Assembly: GCA_030536575.1 (NCBI GenBank)
Contig: JAUNPS010000001.1
Coordinates: forward strand, 1 to 64,000
From: Eubacteriales bacterium
GTDB lineage: Bacteria > Bacillota > Clostridia > Lachnospirales > Lachnospiraceae
DNA length: 64,000 nt
Reading direction: 5' to 3'
Positions 39,724 through 48,689 of the stretch are shown piece after piece (the first letter of the stretch is position 1; each line of letters opens with the position of its first letter). Position numbers and translations under genes: made by a program. The notes below the pieces were generated by a model. The model searched no databases, was not told the DNA's origin, and saw nothing but the letters and a program-made list of their open reading frames with translations.

Positions 39724-41527
39724 GGCCCGCCTCCTCCTGGTAGGTATTCGGAATCCGGATATGCACCGTGGTTCCCTGGCCTTTCGCGCTTTCGTAGCTC
39801 AGGCCGTATTCTTTTCCGTAATAAAGCTGAAGCCGGTTATGGACATTGTAAATGCCGACGCCTTTATGCTTCCGCTCCCTGTCGTCCGGCTTTTTCTCCA
39901 GAATGTGCGCCAGCGTTTCCGCATCCATTCCCACGCCGTCGTCGCTGACATTTAACAGGATATCGCCGTCTTTCTCTTCGCCTGTAATGCGGATGGTGCC
40001 CTTTTCTTCCATATATTTGATGCTGTGATAAATGGCGTTTTCCGCAAGGGGCTGCACCACCAGCTTGACGATGGGAACTTTTAAAATATCGGGATCCACG
40101 TCGATTTCGAATTCGAGCTGGTCTTTGTAGCGCATTTTCTGAATGGTCAGGTAGCTTCTGGTGTAGTCGATTTCCTGTTCGATGGTTACGATTTCTTTTT
40201 CGTTGCTGATGCTCTGGCGCAGGAGTTTGGCCAGCGAAGAGGTCATCAGGACGACTTCTTTGTTTTTTCCCCATTCGGCCATCCAGATGATGGAATCCAG
40301 CGTATTGTAGAGGAAATGGGGATTGATCTGCGCCTGCAATGCCTGCAGCTCGCTCTTTCGTTTCTCTTTCTGTTCCTGCACATTGGCCTCCATCAGTTCC
40401 TGAATCCGGTCGGCCATGATGTTGAAGGAATTATTCAGGCTCGCGAATTCATTTTCCCCGTAGACCGGAATGTAAACGTGGTCGAAATGGCCCTGCTCCA
40501 CCTCTTTCATGAAATTGCGCAGGGTTTTGACCGGTTTTGTAATACCGGAGGTAATCAGCGCCGCAAACAGAATCGCCGCCAGGAACAACACAAATGCCGC
40601 TACCAGATACATGAGCTGCATTTCCTCTTTATTTTTCATCAATTCGTTTGTATAGGCCACGCCTGCCACTGTCCAGCCGGTTTTTTCCGAGCGGGAGAGG
40701 GTGTAGAGCTTGCTGTTGTCCCCTTCTTTTGTGACGAAACTGCCGTCTTCCGCGTCCAGAACTTCCTGAATGCGCTCGGTTTTCAGGCCGTTGTACAAAA
40801 GCTGCTGCCAGGGATGGTACACAATATTCCCTTCGCTGTCCAGGATAAACAGATAACCTTTGTTTCCCAGGTTAATCTGCTCACAGAGGTCGCTGATCGC
40901 GCTGTAATTCAGGTCAATGAAAAAAATGCCTTCAATGTCTCCGGTGTCCGGATTTTTCAGGCCCATGCTGAGGGTAACGACCCACTGATAGCTGTCTTTT
41001 ACAATGTTCTGCACATGGGAATAGGAAACCACCGGTGTTCCCCCGGCGGCCATGGTCTGTTGATACCATTTCATTCCTTCGATGTTCGCGTATTCATTGT
41101 AAACGGCTTCTTCATTGTTGATCAGATAACGTCCGTTGTCCCCCAGAATCCCGATGTTGCAGATATCGGAGCGGGTGGACAAAACCGTGGCGAACTGTTC
41201 TGCAATGCGTCCTTTCGCGCTCTCCCGGCGCAGGATATTTTTACTGAACAGAACGTCGGAAACATTGGAACCGCTCGTCACAAGCTCCGCAATGTTTTCC
41301 ATATAATTCATGTACGAATCAATATCCGCATTTAGCTGATCCACAAGCTGGGAGGTGTAATCAATGGAATTTTCCAGAACCGCATTCTGCGTAAAATTCA
41401 TCGAAAAAACCAGGAAAATCGCCAGCGCACTGATTACCAGCACCGCAAAGGACAGCAGGATCGAAGTGCGGATGCTCTTAAACCGGAAAAGCCAGCCCGG
41501 CTTTTTGGCCGTATGTTCTTTTTTCAT
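39704..41527 (-). CDS. YesM-type sensor histidine kinase
   Basis: The 607-residue product has two membrane helices (about 21-43 and 300-325) around a double-Cache-type sensor (ICNIGILGDNGRYLINNEEA; GYLFILDSEGNIVYHPW), a HAMP segment, the His_kinase core LQAQINPHFLYNTLDS and an ATPase domain (VVQPLAENAIYHSIK, SDDGVGMDAE, GVGIYNVHNRLQ). It works with the YesN-type regulator encoded 3 bp upstream and the sugar-binding protein downstream. Confidence 0.95.
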   Translation of the reverse strand: MKKEHTAKKPGWLFRFKSIRTSILLSFAVLVISALAIFLVFSMNFTQNAVLENSIDYTSQLVDQLNADIDSYMNYMENIAELVTSGSNVSDVLFSKNILRRESAKGRIAEQFATVLSTRSDICNIGILGDNGRYLINNEEAVYNEYANIEGMKWYQQTMAAGGTPVVSYSHVQNIVKDSYQWVVTLSMGLKNPDTGDIEGIFFIDLNYSAISDLCEQINLGNKGYLFILDSEGNIVYHPWQQLLYNGLKTERIQEVLDAEDGSFVTKEGDNSKLYTLSRSEKTGWTVAGVAYTNELMKNKEEMQLMYLVAAFVLFLAAILFAALITSGITKPVKTLRNFMKEVEQGHFDHVYIPVYGENEFASLNNSFNIMADRIQELMEANVQEQKEKRKSELQALQAQINPHFLYNTLDSIIWMAEWGKNKEVVLMTSSLAKLLRQSISNEKEIVTIEQEIDYTRSYLTIQKMRYKDQLEFEIDVDPDILKVPIVKLVVQPLAENAIYHSIKYMEEKGTIRITGEEKDGDILLNVSDDGVGMDAETLAHILEKKPDDRERKHKGVGIYNVHNRLQLYYGKEYGLSYESAKGQGTTVHIRIPNTYQEEAGHEQEEI

Positions 41528-41530
41528 TTG

Positions 41531-43135
41531 TTATCTCACCTTTTTCGCGTATTCCGTGGGCGTCATGCCGGTCATTTTTTTGAAGGCGGAACTGAAGTAA
41601 TGGGGATCGCTGTAGCCCACTTCGTCCGCGATTTCATAGGATTTTTTCGTGGTGTGCTCCAGCAGGCTTTTCGCTTTTTCGATCCGTTTTTTCGTCAGGG
41701 CCTCGATGAAGGTTTCGCCGGTGTAGGCCTTAAAGATCGAGCTGAAATAGCTGGTGCTCATGGCCAGGTAATTGCACACGGAATTCAGGGAAATGCTGGA
41801 ATCCCAATAATTTTTTTCTATGTAATCCAGCGCGAACAGCGCCTGCTTCTTACAGTAACTGTCTTTTTCGTCGTGGAGGCTTTCCGCCAGGTTCTCGCAG
41901 AAAGCGGTCAGCTCCTGAGCGATTTCCGACAGGTGCTCCTTCTGATAAATTGCGTGAAACAAGTCCTGTTCCTGTGAAAAAATCTTGTCTTCATTCAGGG
42001 AAGTGGTGTCCAGTCCGTTCATGACGGACAGAATCAGGTTTTGAATGTAAAAAATGCTGCGGTTCCGGGCCACATAGATTTCCCGCAGGGAGCTGATAAA
42101 GTTCCGGATTTCCGTGCGGATGCCTTCCCGGTGGTCGGCTTTGATCTCCAGGACGAGGGCGTTCGCGAACCGGGGGACGTTGACGTCTAAGCGTGTGCGG
42201 TTTTCCAGGAGGTTTTTCGCGTAGATCACCTGGCCCGGCCCTAAGAGGAATTTGAATTCCAGAGATTTTTCGGCGTCCGCGTAGGATTCGTTTAAGCGTT
42301 CCAGGCTGTGGACGCACAGGCCAATTCCGATGCTGCATGCCAGGTTCAGGTATTTTTTCACAGATTCCTGGATTTCCTCGCACAGTTTCAGCACCTGCTC
42401 TTCCATCTTTGCATTGCCCTGGAAGATCAGGACGGTGCTTTCGTCTACGCTCTGAAGCGTTTCCCCGCATTGATTCCGCTTTACGATTTCGTCCGCAATG
42501 TTATACACGGCGAAATAAGCCAGGTCTTTTTTATACTCCGTGGACTGCTGTAAAAATGGCTGCAGATCGTCCGTAGTCACAATGGCCGTCATGTAGCACG
42601 GCCCCTGCAGGCTCACCCGGTAATCCTCCATCTTTCCCGGAATGTCCTTGGCGTCCACCTTTCCCAACAGCAGGCTGTTCAGGAAACGTCCGCGCAGGAC
42701 GGGCAGATTCCGGCTGTAGGCGCCCTGGATTTTCCGGATGCTGGCTTCCTGGTTCCGTTTTTCGTCCAGCTTCGCCCGGATGCGCAGGAGGGTTTCGGTC
42801 ATCTCCTGGGGCGTGATGGGCTTTAAAATGTATTCCAATACCTGGTATTTCACGGCCTGCTTCGCGTATTCGAATTCGTCGTAGCCGCTGATGATGACAA
42901 CTTTGGTGTCCTGGTATTCTTCGTAGACCAACCGGGCCAGCTCGATGCCGTCCATGTAGGGCATGTTGATGTCGGTGAGGAGAAGGTCGGGCGGGTCTTT
43001 GCGGATGATTTCCATGGCTTCGCGGCCGTTTTTGCAGGAGGCGGTGAGGCGGTAGCCCAGATCCTCCCAGGGGATGTTTTCGGAGATGGCTTCGCGGATG
43101 AGGGCTTCGTCGTCGACGAGAAGTACTTTGTACAT
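41531..43135 (-). CDS. YesN-type response regulator with AraC output
   Basis: The 534-residue product has an N-terminal receiver (LLVDDEALIREAI, phospho-acceptor D55 in LLLTDINMPYMDG, YILKPI), a long middle region and a C-terminal AraC domain (ISLNSVCNYLAMSTSYFSSIFK; SYEIADEVGYSDPHYFSSAFKK). It is the first gene of the three-component operon. The glycan transporter/GH2 operon is the likely target. Confidence 0.95.
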   Translation of the reverse strand: MYKVLLVDDEALIREAISENIPWEDLGYRLTASCKNGREAMEIIRKDPPDLLLTDINMPYMDGIELARLVYEEYQDTKVVIISGYDEFEYAKQAVKYQVLEYILKPITPQEMTETLLRIRAKLDEKRNQEASIRKIQGAYSRNLPVLRGRFLNSLLLGKVDAKDIPGKMEDYRVSLQGPCYMTAIVTTDDLQPFLQQSTEYKKDLAYFAVYNIADEIVKRNQCGETLQSVDESTVLIFQGNAKMEEQVLKLCEEIQESVKKYLNLACSIGIGLCVHSLERLNESYADAEKSLEFKFLLGPGQVIYAKNLLENRTRLDVNVPRFANALVLEIKADHREGIRTEIRNFISSLREIYVARNRSIFYIQNLILSVMNGLDTTSLNEDKIFSQEQDLFHAIYQKEHLSEIAQELTAFCENLAESLHDEKDSYCKKQALFALDYIEKNYWDSSISLNSVCNYLAMSTSYFSSIFKAYTGETFIEALTKKRIEKAKSLLEHTTKKSYEIADEVGYSDPHYFSSAFKKMTGMTPTEYAKKVR

Positions 43136-43155
43136 GGGATTCCTCCTGTTTCTTG

Positions 43156-43818
43156 TTAAATGAAATCTTCTTTGAGGGTGGGATATTCCGTCAGATGTTC
43201 GCGCAGATAACCTCGTTTAAAGGCAGCAAAGGCGCTTTCTCTGCGGAGGAGAGCTTTCAGTTTCCGTCTGGCGGCTTTGGAAGCCGGATTTCTTTTGAGC
43301 TCCTCCAGATTATCGAACAGTACGTTCATTTCTGCCTGCAATGCTTTCAGTCGAAAATCGCTCCTGTAAATACGCATTCCGGTATTTCGCATATTAAAAA
43401 CTTCACAGATCAGTTTCGCTGTACGCACGGCTGTTTCGTCTTCAGCGCAGATTGCAGATACATCGATCTCATTTTTGTCCGAAAATCGAAAGGCTATGTA
43501 TTTTTCCGGGTCTTCCTGGCAGCAGTCCAGGATTCCCTCATCGTATTGTCTTTGGTTTTTGATGCTGTTGCAATGGCTGCATGACCAAAACAGGTTCTTC
43601 CAGTCAAATTTCCGTTCTCTGTACATGCCCCCTTTATGCGGCAGCAGATGTTCGACCTGTGGATCCTGCAGACCCTTTAATTCGCAGATATAGCATTTAT
43701 CGTGAAAATCCTTTTTTAGCTGTGCGACTACATCGGGCATCTCATAGCTTCCGGATTCTTTCTGCGCTTCGGCGGCAAGTGAGGCCGGCGCCGGAAACGT
43801 GCGTTCCACTTTTACCAT
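43156..43818 (-). CDS. ptuB: HNH nuclease, PtuB-like
   Basis: The 220-residue product has an HNH/zinc-finger core: CYICELKGLQ, VEHLLPHKGG, then FDWKNLFWSCSHCNSIKN. These provide two CxxC pairs and the Glu-His, Asn and second-half residues of the nuclease. The helical C-terminus is rich in Lys and Arg. Its start overlaps the ATPase stop by one base (coupled). An HNH protein right after a compact AAA ATPase is the arrangement of the Septu phage defence system. The symbol is by context and motif, not by database match. Confidence 0.78.
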   Translation of the reverse strand: MVKVERTFPAPASLAAEAQKESGSYEMPDVVAQLKKDFHDKCYICELKGLQDPQVEHLLPHKGGMYRERKFDWKNLFWSCSHCNSIKNQRQYDEGILDCCQEDPEKYIAFRFSDKNEIDVSAICAEDETAVRTAKLICEVFNMRNTGMRIYRSDFRLKALQAEMNVLFDNLEELKRNPASKAARRKLKALLRRESAFAAFKRGYLREHLTEYPTLKEDFI

Positions 43819-45080
43819 CAGAGATCCTCCCTCGCTTCGAAAGCCAGCCGGAGCTTCTGGTATTCCGTGGTAATATCCAGCGCCAGATAGTCCGGAATTT
43901 CCTCTAAAAACATCTCCAGCCTTGCAATTTCTTCAAAATCTTCATCCGTCAGTTCCTTCTTATTCACCAGAAATTTATATCTTTCGAATTTTTCCCGTAA
44001 ACTTGCAGACATTTTATCTGCCTGGAAATAGCCTTCGACAATCCCGTCATAAGGCACATTGGATAGGCCATTCTCCACGAAAATATGTCTTTCCAGATCG
44101 TAAATCACGGCATTCTCCAAGCTGTTCAGGATAAATGGCGAATGGGTCGAAACCACAAACTGAATATTCGGAAAGATCGCTGTCAGGAAATCCAATACTT
44201 TTTTCTGCATTTCCAGATGCAGATGCGTTTCGATTTCATCGATCAGCACAATCCCCGGAAGCTCAAACGCGAAAGATTTCTGGTTCTGTTTTTCCATCCG
44301 CATCATAAGGTCGACGACAATATCCAGGACGGCGGCATAGCCGCTGGAAAGCTCATTAAAGCCGAAGGGATGTCTGCCTGCTTCTGCCAGTTGAAAGGTA
44401 AAAGTATCTTCATCGAACTGTAACTCCAGCGTATCATCCTCGAAAATTCTGCGGAGCAATGCCTGGAATTGTGCGAACCAGTTTTGGATTTTCCGAGCTT
44501 TTTCTGTTTTTCCGCCAGCCAGGGCCAGGGCCTCGGTTGTCTTCAGATCTAAAAGGTACTTTACAAATTCCTGGCGCGGAACATCGAACATGGCATAGCA
44601 ATCCTTTAGTTTAACTTTTTCCACATGGTGTGGGATCTCTGTCTGAAAAATACGTTCTGCTTTATAATAGGCAAAGATCATCTGGCCATCTTCGTATTCT
44701 GCCATTATTTCATCCATCGGAAGATTAAAAGAAATCTGAATCCCGGTATTGGCCATATTCAGAAAGCCTTGATAATAACAAAGCACTCTGCGAATCATCT
44801 CAGATTCACGCTGCGTTTCCCGAACCATTTCTACCATCACATTCTGATCCAAAAGGTAATCAATTTTTTGAGATTCTTCTGCTTTCTTAGGAATCTTTCG
44901 GTACTTTTCGGTATTATAGCGCAAATACAGCGCAACTGCATCTAAAAGGCTCGTTTTTCCGCTCCCGTTTTTCCCTGTTAAAATCAGATGCTTCCGCTCT
45001 GTCTCCGAGACCGGAATATTCAGCTCTTTCAGATGGCGGACTTCAGCGATTTTTATTTCTTTTATGAATACTTCTCTCAC
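43818..45080 (-). CDS. ptuA: AAA ATPase, PtuA-like (Septu-type defence)
   Basis: The 420-residue product starts at a GTG behind GAGGTG. It has Walker A GKNGSGKT (residues 36-43), a signature-like ELSSGYAAVLDI, Walker B GIVLIDEIETHLHLEMQ and the switch motif VSTHSPFILNS. This is the ABC-type/SMC-like ATPase without a TOPRIM domain, so it is not an OLD nuclease. With PtuB it would form an anti-phage complex that degrades DNA on infection. No reverse transcriptase is nearby, so it is not part of a retron. Confidence 0.82.
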   Translation of the reverse strand: MREVFIKEIKIAEVRHLKELNIPVSETERKHLILTGKNGSGKTSLLDAVALYLRYNTEKYRKIPKKAEESQKIDYLLDQNVMVEMVRETQRESEMIRRVLCYYQGFLNMANTGIQISFNLPMDEIMAEYEDGQMIFAYYKAERIFQTEIPHHVEKVKLKDCYAMFDVPRQEFVKYLLDLKTTEALALAGGKTEKARKIQNWFAQFQALLRRIFEDDTLELQFDEDTFTFQLAEAGRHPFGFNELSSGYAAVLDIVVDLMMRMEKQNQKSFAFELPGIVLIDEIETHLHLEMQKKVLDFLTAIFPNIQFVVSTHSPFILNSLENAVIYDLERHIFVENGLSNVPYDGIVEGYFQADKMSASLREKFERYKFLVNKKELTDEDFEEIARLEMFLEEIPDYLALDITTEYQKLRLAFEAREDL

Positions 45081-45121
45081 GGCTTCACCTCTTCGTCGTC
45101 ACATTCTCTCCTTCCATCATA

Positions 45122-46165
45122 TCACAAACCCTCCCTCTTCGAAACCCCCATCTCCCTCAGAATCTCCAGGATCACCAACAAACTCAGCGGCCCCAGTACC
45201 ACCCCCGTCGGCCCATAAATACAAATCCCCAAATACACCACCACCGCAATCACAATCGGATAAACCCCCATCTTCTCCCCGATCAGCCGCGGCTCCAAAT
45301 ACTCCCGCACCGTATTCGCCACCAAAAACAGCACCAAATACGCAATCCCGTGATAAAAATCCCTCTGAATCATGCAGATCACCGCCCACGGCAGCAGCAC
45401 CGTCCCCGTCCCCAAAAACGGAAGCGCATCCAAAAGCCCAATCAAAATCCCCACCAGCAGCGCATACGGATTCCCCAGCAGCATCAGCCCCGCCACACAA
45501 ATCACAATCACCACCAGCATAATCAACGCCTGCGCCTTCAGCCACGCGCCCCCAAGCGTCCACAGCCTCCCCACCACCCGCATCCCATGCCGGTAAAGGG
45601 GATACTGCTTCAGCTTCCCCCGGATTTCCTCATAATCCTTCACAATCAGCGTCACCGCAACAAAAATCACAAACAGAACCCCCGCCCATTCCATCGCCGT
45701 ACTCAGATACCGGATCGAATTCTGAAACAGGTTCGGCACCACATGCTCCTCCACCCGCGCTTCCAGGTAATTCAGATTCTGGTTCACAAAGCGCATCGTA
45801 TCTTCCTTTTGGATTCCAAACGTATCCTCCACCAAACGGCAGCACCCTCCTAACACCTCCTGCAATTTGGCCTCATAAACATCCAGATTCGCAAGCACGC
45901 TCCGTATCTGCGAAAACAGGCTGGACGCCAGATACCACACGCCAACACCGGCCAGCACCAAAAACACCCCCAGCAGGATCACCGTCAGCGTCCCCTGCTT
46001 AAACGGCAGATATTTTTTCAGCCTCCCCGCCAGCGGATACAAAAGACGTACCAGAATCCAGGCCACAAAAAAGGGCGCCGCCAGCGCCAGGAGATATTTC
46101 ATCCCCAGATAAACCGCAAGCACAATTCCCGTTACGCTCAGAATTTTCCGTACCGTTTCCGACAT
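45122..46165 (-). CDS. AI-2E family permease
   Basis: The 347-residue product has about eight membrane helices with the AI-2E/PerM pattern: KYLLALAAPFFVAWILVRLLYPL at the start, GILIGLLDALPFLGTGTVLLPW, and EPRLIGEKMGVYPIVIAVVVYLG near the end. Members include autoinducer exporters, Na+/H+ antiporters and sporulation proteins such as YtvI; the substrate here is open. It is 41 bp upstream of the PtuA-like gene, in the same direction, with no clear terminator between. Confidence 0.9.
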   Translation of the reverse strand: MSETVRKILSVTGIVLAVYLGMKYLLALAAPFFVAWILVRLLYPLAGRLKKYLPFKQGTLTVILLGVFLVLAGVGVWYLASSLFSQIRSVLANLDVYEAKLQEVLGGCCRLVEDTFGIQKEDTMRFVNQNLNYLEARVEEHVVPNLFQNSIRYLSTAMEWAGVLFVIFVAVTLIVKDYEEIRGKLKQYPLYRHGMRVVGRLWTLGGAWLKAQALIMLVVIVICVAGLMLLGNPYALLVGILIGLLDALPFLGTGTVLLPWAVICMIQRDFYHGIAYLVLFLVANTVREYLEPRLIGEKMGVYPIVIAVVVYLGICIYGPTGVVLGPLSLLVILEILREMGVSKREGL

Positions 46166-46328
46166 GACGCTTCCTTCCTTTCCGCCGCGTCCCGGACTCG
46201 CCAGGATGCGCTTTTTTCTGAACGTAGTATGCGCCTTGTTGTCGAATTCATCCTTGTAGATCGCTGGATGGAAGAAAATTGCATAAATTATAATGGATAT
46301 TCAGGAATATTTTTATTCATATTGTCAG

Positions 46329-46498
46329 TTGCATGAAACTAACCAAATATGATAGGATAATTCCAACGCGCGATGTGATGAAAACGCATGTAAGACCAGT
46401 TTTCCTCACATCGTGCTTTTTTTCTGTTTTTACTTCCGTAAAACAAAAATAATGTCCGCGCCGGACTTCCGGTGCGGACAGTTAAGGAGGAAATAGCA
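46329..46498 (+). promoter_or_regulatory. Leader with terminator and second hairpin upstream of a Cys-rich small protein gene
   Basis: A weak promoter (TTGCAT 46329, TAGGAT 46353) is followed by an 18-bp hairpin (46368-46385 with 46399-46416, one mismatch) and TTTTTTT (46417-46423), a strong terminator on the plus strand with no gene before it. A second hairpin, TGTCCGCGCCGGA with TCCGGTGCGGACA (46453-46480), ends 4 nt before the ribosome binding site. The layout suggests transcription attenuation, possibly combined with translation control, of the gene at 46499. Confidence 0.55.
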
Positions 46499-46846
46499 AT
46501 GAGTGAAAACGTAAAAAAATGTCCTGTCTGTCCAAGGGAATGTGATTTGTCCGCGCCGCACTGTAAACGTGGAGAAGAATATGCGCGAACCGGAAAAATC
46601 CCCGAAGAGCGCGGCGGCCATGGCCCCCGGCTCCAGTTTGAAAAGAAAGAGCAGCAGCTTATCATGAAATACCTGCATCACGCCGTAGGCGCCGCAGACA
46701 ACGGAGGCATCACCCAGGAACAGGCCGGAGAAATGTTCTCTGTGCTGACCGAGGAGGAAACGTTTCGCCTGGAGGAGCTTTTGGAGCGGCTGGCGGATCA
46801 TTGGATGAAGCTGGCGCCCAATGCGTTTCCACATTCGAAGCATTAA
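46499..46846 (+). CDS. Small Cys-rich protein of unknown function
   Basis: The ATG at 46499 behind AAGGAGG gives 115 residues; a longer form at 46472 would start inside the hairpin. The N-terminus holds CPVCPRECDLSAPHC, with four Cys spaced as in a zinc or iron site, then CKRGEEYART. The C-terminal half is helical and reads like a winged-helix tail (EEETFRLEELLERLADHWMK). I do not recognise the family. It could be a metal- or redox-sensing regulator. It stands alone on the plus strand. Confidence 0.75.
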   Translation: MSENVKKCPVCPRECDLSAPHCKRGEEYARTGKIPEERGGHGPRLQFEKKEQQLIMKYLHHAVGAADNGGITQEQAGEMFSVLTEEETFRLEELLERLADHWMKLAPNAFPHSKH

Positions 46847-46873
46847 AAATCCGCTGCGGTCAGCCCGCAGCGG
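46847..46873. terminator. Bidirectional terminator between convergent genes
   Basis: CCGCTGCGG (46851-46859) pairs with CCGCAGCGG (46865-46873). On the minus strand TTTTT follows and ends the nine-gene ESCRT-like operon; on the plus strand AAACTTTT follows the Cys-rich protein gene. Confidence 0.85.
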
Positions 46874-46879
46874 AAACTT

Positions 46880-47815
46880 TTACTCCTCTATCTCGTAACA
46901 ATCCCATTCACAGATAAATTTACTGTAACTAAAGTCATCATCATCCCAGGTTCCCTCCCAGTAAATCTGGGCATAGTCCTGTCCGTTCTGGTCATTCGGC
47001 TCGCCGCTGGCCCAGTTCGTATAATCCGACTCCTCGCCATTCTCCCAAACCCAAACGCCTTCTTCCTGCCAGTCGCTGAATCCGAAAAACAGCATCTCTT
47101 CTTTCCAGTAATTGTTCACAAAATTGTAAATCGCGCTGTTCTCTGCCGCTGAGGTAATCGTTGCCAAATGCCCGCCCAGCGATTCGCAGAAGTCTCTGGC
47201 CTCCTGCCAGGTCGCGAGCCCCTCTTCATTCCCATAGTACATGGCATACTTATGGCCGTTCCATTCCAGCGCATTGGCCGGAATGTCCATCGCAGCACGC
47301 TTTTCCTGCAATTCCCCCATCTCAGAAATTTCCAGGCTGAACTCCGCGCTTTCCTCTCCGCAGGTAACGGTCATCAGCAATTCGCCGTCCCGCTCCACAA
47401 CCGCCTTTGGAATCTGCGTATGGTAAACCACAAGCATCTCGCACAGCGGATCCAGAACATAATCCTCTGCGGACTGCCAAGTCGCGGTCGGGAACACAAA
47501 GCTGTCCAGATCCATTTTGAATTCATAGCGGGACATAAAGCTCAGGTTCGCGGTCAGTTCATTGCGAAGCGCACGGTCTTCGTGCCCCAGATTTTGGACA
47601 AGCAGATTCACATAAAGCTCCGCATAATGATCGTCCTCCGCCTTACAAACCTCCATGCTTTCCGGCTTCAGGAGCAGCGAGGAAAGCTCCGTCGTCTCGC
47701 CCATCTCGCTGACCGCTTCATTTTCGCCGATAATCTGGACGGATTCCGCCCAGACGTTTCCCTGCATCGCGAACGCCAGCAGGCATCCGCCAAGTAACGC
47801 TGCTTTCTTTTTCAT
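46880..47815 (-). CDS. Secreted C-type-lectin-like protein
   Basis: The start is the ATG at 47815 behind GGGGGGA; upstream in-frame codons would extend into the previous gene. The 311-residue product has a signal peptide cut near NVWA-ESV, then the motif VQIIGE shared with the next two secreted proteins. A beta-rich middle region follows. The C-terminal 120 residues form a C-type-lectin-like domain (NGHKYAMYY, WQEARDFCESLGGHLATITS, FFGFSDWQEEGVWVWENGE, ASGEPNDQNGQDYAQI, FICEW). EPN is the classical Ca2+/mannose-type motif. A surface or secreted glycan- or protein-binding role is inferred. It is the last gene of the ESCRT-like operon. Confidence 0.85.
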   Translation of the reverse strand: MKKKAALLGGCLLAFAMQGNVWAESVQIIGENEAVSEMGETTELSSLLLKPESMEVCKAEDDHYAELYVNLLVQNLGHEDRALRNELTANLSFMSRYEFKMDLDSFVFPTATWQSAEDYVLDPLCEMLVVYHTQIPKAVVERDGELLMTVTCGEESAEFSLEISEMGELQEKRAAMDIPANALEWNGHKYAMYYGNEEGLATWQEARDFCESLGGHLATITSAAENSAIYNFVNNYWKEEMLFFGFSDWQEEGVWVWENGEESDYTNWASGEPNDQNGQDYAQIYWEGTWDDDDFSYSKFICEWDCYEIEE

Positions 47816-47828
47816 CTCAATCCCCCCC

Positions 47829-48668
47829 TTATTCCAAGCTGACCGTATAGGAATCTTCGCCGACAACCAGTTCCAGCACAAGGTTTCCCTCTGCCAGGCC
47901 TGCCGCCGCCTGATTGGGAAGCAGTACGCACAATGCGTAGTTCTCCTCTACCAGCGGTGCAATCACGGAATTGTATGTGCCTCCCGCGTCGCTTTCCGTC
48001 ATCGTGAACGTCCCCTCGCCGCTGTTTCCATCTTCGGCAAACCCGGATACCTCCAGCACAGACTCCTTCAAAGTCCCGTAGAACGACACGCGATTGTTCC
48101 CGGTTTGAATAAAATCACCATATTCGAAGGATACGCTTCCCGTTGTTTTATCGAAAAAGCCTGAGGAATTCCAGGAGGAATTTGCTGTCTGATAATCCTC
48201 ATCCTTCATACGCATAGTCATGCCTGTCAGCGTTCCGTCCTCCGCTTCCTCCGTAATTTCGAGCGTATAAACAATCTTTTGCTCATTTCCATAATCCACG
48301 ATTCCTTTCCAGGTTCCTACGCAGGAAGGCTGGTAGGAAGCGCAGGAAAAACGGTAGTCGTCATCATAAACCACCGACCAGGACAGCTCCGGATCGACCG
48401 TCAAATCCTCCAGCATCCAGTTCAAAACCGTGGCGTCAAAACACAGATATTTGTGGGCCGGATCGGCGACGTTGATTCCCGCGTTCTGGCCTATCTGGAC
48501 ATTTTCGATTTTCAGCTCATAGTCGTCCGTGCTCAGGCTCTCGCCGACCGAAAGCTCCCCGCCGGACGTCTGCCCGATGACCTGCACCGTTCCTGTTTCC
48601 TCCGCTATGGCGGGCATGGCCTGCAGCATCAGACCGGCCGCCGCCAGCACAAGCATTCTCTTTTTCAT
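47829..48668 (-). CDS. Secreted protein with VQVIGQ motif, unknown function
   Basis: The 279-residue product has a signal peptide cut near PAIA-EET and the motif VQVIGQ just behind it. The rest is predicted mainly beta, with an immunoglobulin-like first part (DDYELKIENVQIG, YLCFDATVLNWMLEDLTV) and a lipocalin- or sandwich-like middle (GTWKGIVDYGNEQKIVYTLEI). No catalytic motif is seen. It is encoded between the LamG-like and C-type-lectin-like proteins with 13-21 bp gaps, so it probably shares their site of action. Confidence 0.75.
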   Translation of the reverse strand: MKKRMLVLAAAGLMLQAMPAIAEETGTVQVIGQTSGGELSVGESLSTDDYELKIENVQIGQNAGINVADPAHKYLCFDATVLNWMLEDLTVDPELSWSVVYDDDYRFSCASYQPSCVGTWKGIVDYGNEQKIVYTLEITEEAEDGTLTGMTMRMKDEDYQTANSSWNSSGFFDKTTGSVSFEYGDFIQTGNNRVSFYGTLKESVLEVSGFAEDGNSGEGTFTMTESDAGGTYNSVIAPLVEENYALCVLLPNQAAAGLAEGNLVLELVVGEDSYTVSLE

Positions 48669-48689
48669 AATTTTTCTCCCTTTCTGCGT

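Noticed and set aside
43156-45080. Retron or OLD-type system
   Set aside because: There is no reverse transcriptase or msr/msd-like repeat nearby, and the ATPase ends without a TOPRIM domain.
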